Source of the DNA: Paramagnetospirillum magneticum AMB-1
Lineage (GTDB): Bacteria; Pseudomonadota; Alphaproteobacteria; Rhodospirillales; Magnetospirillaceae
Reading direction: 5' to 3'
Length of the DNA stretch: 64,000 nucleotides
Assembly (NCBI RefSeq): GCF_000009985.1
Contig: NC_007626.1
Location: forward strand, 3,651,943 to 3,715,942
The translations under genes and the position numbers were made by a program. Under the pieces are notes generated by a model that was not told where the DNA came from, made no database searches, and worked only from the letters and a program-made list of their open reading frames with translations. This document shows, in pieces, positions 60,477-64,000 of this stretch (the first letter of the stretch is position 1; every line of letters starts with the position of its first letter).

Positions 60477-62839
60477 TACTTCTTCTGCCTGGCCTTGGCG
60501 AAGGCGGCGGCGAAGGCTCCGCCGCCCTCGTCCGCCTTGGGGGCCGCCGGCTGACGCTGCTGGGCCTGGGGGGCCGGGCGACGCTCGTCGCGGCGGGGCG
60601 CATCATCCTTGCGGGCTGGGGCGGGCTGGGCGTCCATGCGCATGGACAGGGCGATGCGGCTCCGCTTGATGTCCACTTCCAGCACCTTGACCTTGACCAG
60701 ATCGCCGGGCTTGACCACCTCGTGGGGGTCCTTGACGAAGCGATCGGCCAGCACCGAGATATGGACCAGGCCATCCTGGTGCACGCCGATATCCACGAAG
60801 GCGCCGAAATTGGTGACGTTGGTCACCACGCCCTCCAGGATCATGCCGGGCTTCAGGTCGTTCAGGGTCTCGACCCCTTCCTTGAAGGCGGCGGTCTTGA
60901 ACTCGGGGCGCGGATCGCGGCCGGGCTTTTCCAGCTCTTTCAGGATGTCCTTGACCGTGGGCTCGCCGAAGCGCTCGTCGGTGAACTCCTTGGGGTCGAG
61001 GGAGCGGATGAACGAGGAATCGCCGATCAGCGCCTTGACCGGGCGGCCGGTGGCCTTGACGATGCGCTCGACCACCGGATAGGCCTCGGGGTGCACCGCA
61101 GAGGAATCCAGAGGATTGACGCCGCCCACCACCCGCAGGAAGCCGGCCGCCTGTTCGAAGGCCTTGGCGCCCAGGCGCTCCACCTGCTTCAAGGCCTCGC
61201 GCGAGGCGAAGGGGCCGAAGCGGTCGCGGAATTCCACCACGTTGCGGGCCACGGTGGGGGAAAGCCCGGCCACCCGGGCCAGCAGCGGCGCCGAGGCGGT
61301 ATTGACCTCGACGCCCACGGCGTTGACGCAATCCTCCACCACGGCGTCGAGGGAGCGGCCCAGCTTCACCTGATCCACGTCGTGCTGGTACTGGCCGACG
61401 CCGATGGCCTTGGGGTCGATCTTGACCAGCTCGGCCAGCGGGTCCTGCAGGCGCCGGGCGATGGACACCGCGCCGCGCAGGGAGACGTCGAGATCGGGGA
61501 ATTCCTTGGCGGCCAGTTCCGACGCCGAATAGACCGAGGCGCCGGCCTCGCTGACCACCAGCTTTTCCAGCCCCAGATCGGGGTGGCGCTTCATCACGTC
61601 GATGACCAGGCGATCGGTCTCGCGCGAGGCTGTGCCGTTGCCGATGGCCACCAGCTTGATGCCGTGCTTGCGGGCCAGATGGGCGATGGCCGCCACCGAG
61701 CCCTGCCAGTCGTTCCTGGGCTGGTGGGGATAGATGGTGGCGGTCTCCACCACCTTGCCGGTGGCGTCGGTCACCGCCACCTTGACGCCGGTGCGGATGC
61801 CGGGGTCGAGGCCGATGCAGTTCCGGGCTCCGGCCGGGGCCTGCAGCAGCAGGGCGCGCAGGTTGCGGGCGAAGACGTTGATGGCCTCGGCCTCGGCCGC
61901 CTCGCGCAGGCGGCTCATCAGCTCTAACTCCAAATGCAGATGTATCTTGATGCGCCAGGCCCAGCGCACCGTCTCGGCCAGCCAGGAATCGGCGGGACGC
62001 TTCAGGTCGCGGACGGAAAAGCGCCGGGCGATGCGCGCCTCGAACTCGCCGGGGCCTTGGGAAACCGTGCCGTCCGGCCGTGCCGCCTCGTCGGGAGTCA
62101 GCAGTTTCAGATTCAGAACGTTTTCGTTGCGCCCCCGGAACAGCGCCAGGGCGCGATGGGACGGAATAGCCTTGATGGCCTCGCGGTAGTCGAAATAGTC
62201 GGAGAATTTGGCCCCCGCCTCGGACTTGCCCTCGGCCACCGTCGAGATCAGCACACCGCCATCCCACAGGGCGTCGCGCAGGTTACCCAGCAGTTCGGCA
62301 TCCTCGGCGAAGCGCTCCATCAGGATCTGGCGCGCCCCGTCCAGGGCGGCCTTGACGTCGGCGACGCCCTTCTCGGCATCCACATAGGGCTCGGCGGCCT
62401 GCTCGGGAACCAGGGCGGGATCGGCCAGCAGCGCGTCGGCCAGGGGCTCTAGACCCGCCTCGCGGGCGATCTGGGCCTTGGTGCGGCGCTTGGGCTTGTA
62501 GGGCAGGTACAGATCTTCCAGCCGCGCCTTGCTGTCGGCCTCGCCGATCTGGCCCGCCAGGTCCGGGGTCAGCTTGCCCTGCTCCTCGATGGAGCGAAGA
62601 ATGGCCGCCCGGCGGTCTTCCAGTTCGCGCAGATAGCCCAGGCGCTCTTCCAGATTGCGCAGCTGGGTGTCGTCCAGGCCGTCGGTGGCCTCCTTGCGAT
62701 AGCGGGCGATGAACGGCACCGTCGCGCCTTCGTCCAGCATCTGGACCGTCGCCGCCACCTGCGAGGGCTTGACCCCCAGTTCAAGGGCGATGCGGTTGGT
62801 GATGGCGGCCAGGGTCGCGACGGGAAGGGACAGGGTCAT
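60476..62839 (-). CDS. tex: Tex-family S1 RNA-binding protein
   Basis: 787 residues, cytosolic. Seen: N-terminal helical Tex region (ATVPFIARYRKEATDGLDD), YqgF-like fold (LDPGIRTGVKVAVTD), helix-hairpin-helix part (ARVAGLSPTVARNVVEF), and a C-terminal S1 domain (LKPGMILEGVVTNVTNFGAF to ISVLADRFVKDP), then a basic Ala/Pro-rich tail. Tex acts in transcription and RNA metabolism; its exact role is unclear. Full length. Confidence 0.94.
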   Translation of the reverse strand: MTLSLPVATLAAITNRIALELGVKPSQVAATVQMLDEGATVPFIARYRKEATDGLDDTQLRNLEERLGYLRELEDRRAAILRSIEEQGKLTPDLAGQIGEADSKARLEDLYLPYKPKRRTKAQIAREAGLEPLADALLADPALVPEQAAEPYVDAEKGVADVKAALDGARQILMERFAEDAELLGNLRDALWDGGVLISTVAEGKSEAGAKFSDYFDYREAIKAIPSHRALALFRGRNENVLNLKLLTPDEAARPDGTVSQGPGEFEARIARRFSVRDLKRPADSWLAETVRWAWRIKIHLHLELELMSRLREAAEAEAINVFARNLRALLLQAPAGARNCIGLDPGIRTGVKVAVTDATGKVVETATIYPHQPRNDWQGSVAAIAHLARKHGIKLVAIGNGTASRETDRLVIDVMKRHPDLGLEKLVVSEAGASVYSASELAAKEFPDLDVSLRGAVSIARRLQDPLAELVKIDPKAIGVGQYQHDVDQVKLGRSLDAVVEDCVNAVGVEVNTASAPLLARVAGLSPTVARNVVEFRDRFGPFASREALKQVERLGAKAFEQAAGFLRVVGGVNPLDSSAVHPEAYPVVERIVKATGRPVKALIGDSSFIRSLDPKEFTDERFGEPTVKDILKELEKPGRDPRPEFKTAAFKEGVETLNDLKPGMILEGVVTNVTNFGAFVDIGVHQDGLVHISVLADRFVKDPHEVVKPGDLVKVKVLEVDIKRSRIALSMRMDAQPAPARKDDAPRRDERRPAPQAQQRQPAAPKADEGGGAFAAAFAKARQKK

Positions 62840-63031
62840 GCTTGCTCACGCTCGGTTGCGACAAGAAGGTGGGGTGTAGCCAAATTTCGGACCGCTGTCA
62901 CGACCGGAGATGTGCGACAACCCTTAAGGCGCCATACGCAATATCACTAATGCCATTTGAGGGAGTACGGTGACGGATCGTGACGCCAAAATGAACGTGT
63001 GTGAGAAGAAAAAACGAGTTGTTTCAAGCGT

Positions 63032-63060
63032 TTGACAGATAGCTTTCCGATGATTATCTC
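63032..63060 (+). promoter_or_regulatory. Sigma-70-like promoter for the hemerythrin gene
   Basis: TTGACA (63032-63037) is followed after 16-17 bases by TTATCT/TATCTC, 37-42 bases upstream of the ATG at 63097. The -35 box is perfect; the -10 box is fair. The rest of the 257-base gap after tex has no gene or clear repeat. Confidence 0.5.
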
Positions 63061-63096
63061 TCCAGAAGCGACGTGGCGTCGTAGGTGGAGGCCCCC

Positions 63097-63525
63097 ATGT
63101 TCCTATGGAATATGTCCCTGGAAACCGGCATCGAAGCTGTTGATCAGGGCCGCAAGCGCATGCTGGGCGCCATGGCGGATTTTTTTCAAGGCATGGACGA
63201 TCCCAGTCTCGGTCAACAGACGCTGGCGGCCCGGACCGGGGCGATTTTCAATGCCATGAAGGCGGCCTTTGCCGCCGAAAACGCCTACCTGATCGAGCGA
63301 GATGCCCCCGACCTGGAACGGCACCAAGCCAACCACGCCGCCCTCTCGGCCGCCTTCGTCGATCTGTGCCGCAAGCTGATTCCCAAGATCAAGACTCACA
63401 AGCAGGCACAGCAATGCTGCCTGGAAATCTACCAGTTGGTCGATGAGGCCATCTTCCACCACATCACCAAGGAAGTGGCCAGTTACCGCACCTTGGCCCG
63501 CACGCCGGTCAAGAAGGCGGGGTAG
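63097..63525 (+). CDS. Hemerythrin-like protein, degenerate iron site
   Basis: 142 residues from the ATG at 63097 (MFLWNMSLETGIEAVDQGRK), with GGAGG upstream. The four-helix hemerythrin outline is clear: WNMSLETGIEAVD, then HQANH and HHITKEV. However, the first helix reads DQGRKRML where hemerythrins have His, and the last Asp appears as Glu. It may bind iron differently or have lost O2 binding. Convergent with the PilZ gene, whose 3' end overlaps it by 17 bases. Confidence 0.85.
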   Translation: MFLWNMSLETGIEAVDQGRKRMLGAMADFFQGMDDPSLGQQTLAARTGAIFNAMKAAFAAENAYLIERDAPDLERHQANHAALSAAFVDLCRKLIPKIKTHKQAQQCCLEIYQLVDEAIFHHITKEVASYRTLARTPVKKAG

Positions 63526-64000
63526 GCGTTTTCTCGTCCGCCTCGTCGCTCTCGACCATCAGGCGGATTTTGGCCGCCATCTCCGCCTCCATGCGGGCTT
63601 CCCTTTCGGCCTCGCTTTCGGCATGGATTTGGGGCGCCGAGGTGATTTCAGCCAACGGCATCGGGTCCCGCTGCACGTCCAGGCGGAAGGATCCCCCCAT
63701 CATCCGGGACACTTCGTCCAGGGACAGCGGTTCGTGAAACCGGCACCCCGCCAGCCCACCACCGGCCCACATCACCGTCGCCGGCATCACGGACAAGTCA
63801 TCGCGGATGATGATATCGCAGGGAACGGGCAGAATCGCCGCCATGGCCAGTTCCGCATCGTCGAAACGCAGCTTCAAGCCACCGCGGGATACGTCCAGCA
63901 GAACGGCACGGCTTTCCCGGCCCATCAGGGTGCAGCGACATTCCGCACTGCTGCGCAGGCGGGTAAATTCGCGCCGGTTGCCATGCTGCCCCTGGTCATC
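63509..64000 (-). CDS. PilZ-domain c-di-GMP receptor, 5' end outside window
   Basis: The frame is open to the window edge, so the gene is cut; the visible part is 163 residues. Seen near the edge: NRREFTRLR with the RxxxR arginines, then DVSRGG, the second PilZ motif (D/N-x-S-x-x-G), which together bind c-di-GMP. An in-frame ATG at 63925 would remove the RxxxR motif and is therefore not the start. The C-terminal tail is acidic (about 30 residues, ESDEADEKTPTPPS). Confidence 0.88.
   Translation of the reverse strand, partial: DDQGQHGNRREFTRLRSSAECRCTLMGRESRAVLLDVSRGGLKLRFDDAELAMAAILPVPCDIIIRDDLSVMPATVMWAGGGLAGCRFHEPLSLDEVSRMMGGSFRLDVQRDPMPLAEITSAPQIHAESEAEREARMEAEMAAKIRLMVESDEADEKTPTPPS

Overview
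The window is high-GC and gene-dense and most resembles a magnetotactic or phototrophic-type alphaproteobacterium of the Rhodospirillales, most likely Magnetospirillum or a close relative. This rests on an oxidative-type dsr sulfur operon, a group 3d Hox hydrogenase, many PAS/GGDEF/PilZ/MCP signalling proteins, a phasin-like protein, and long GC-rich intergenic repeats. The genus is inferred from gene content and was not tested by alignment.

Layout. 1-5.1 kb: the 3' part of an unknown gene, a voltage-gated-type K+ channel, cobA-cbiX for the siroheme branch, and a TauD-like oxygenase paired with a 75-residue protein. 5.3-15.9 kb: one long operon, dsrABEFHCMKLJOP, encoding siroheme sulfite reductase, the DsrEFH/DsrC sulfur-relay proteins, the DsrMKJOP membrane complex and DsrL. 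The set including DsrEFH and DsrL indicates the sulfur-oxidising (reverse) direction. 16-30 kb: an unknown 425-residue protein, a frameshifted SulP-cNMP transporter, a DsbD-type thiol reductase, a NIT-domain chemoreceptor, a receiver-pentapeptide protein, an Atm1-type exporter, a phasin-like protein and a PAS histidine kinase. 30-35 kb: threonine synthase, M16 protease, a periplasmic binding protein, and an Rrf2/GNAT pair. 35.7-41 kb: hoxFUYH plus the maturation protease hoxW. 41-50 kb: small cysteine-rich proteins, a receiver with a zinc ribbon, an Asp/Arg repeat protein, modBC, a PAS-GGDEF cyclase, crcB-DUF190, AsmA and an OmpA-like lipoprotein. 50.3-52.9 kb: a TIR-NB-ARC-TPR gene, a candidate immune NTPase, enclosed by perfect 29-bp inverted repeats and carrying an exact 123-bp in-frame duplication at its P-loop. 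53-64 kb: tandem universal stress protein, RluA-type pseudouridine synthase, an RND pump with its TetR regulator, a DUF1398/MarR pair, Tex, a degenerate hemerythrin, and a PilZ gene cut by the window end.

How the genes fit together. CobA and CbiX plausibly feed siroheme to DsrAB. DsrEFH passes sulfur to DsrC, DsrAB oxidises it, and DsrMKJOP and DsrL handle the electrons. The SulP gene downstream could move the sulfate product but is disrupted as sequenced. Hox provides NAD-linked H2 metabolism. Several intergenic repeat families recur; one family sits twice inside the dsr operon with compensatory base changes in a hairpin stem.

No tRNA, rRNA, CRISPR array, integrase or transposase was found, and no gap between genes exceeds about 260 bases.
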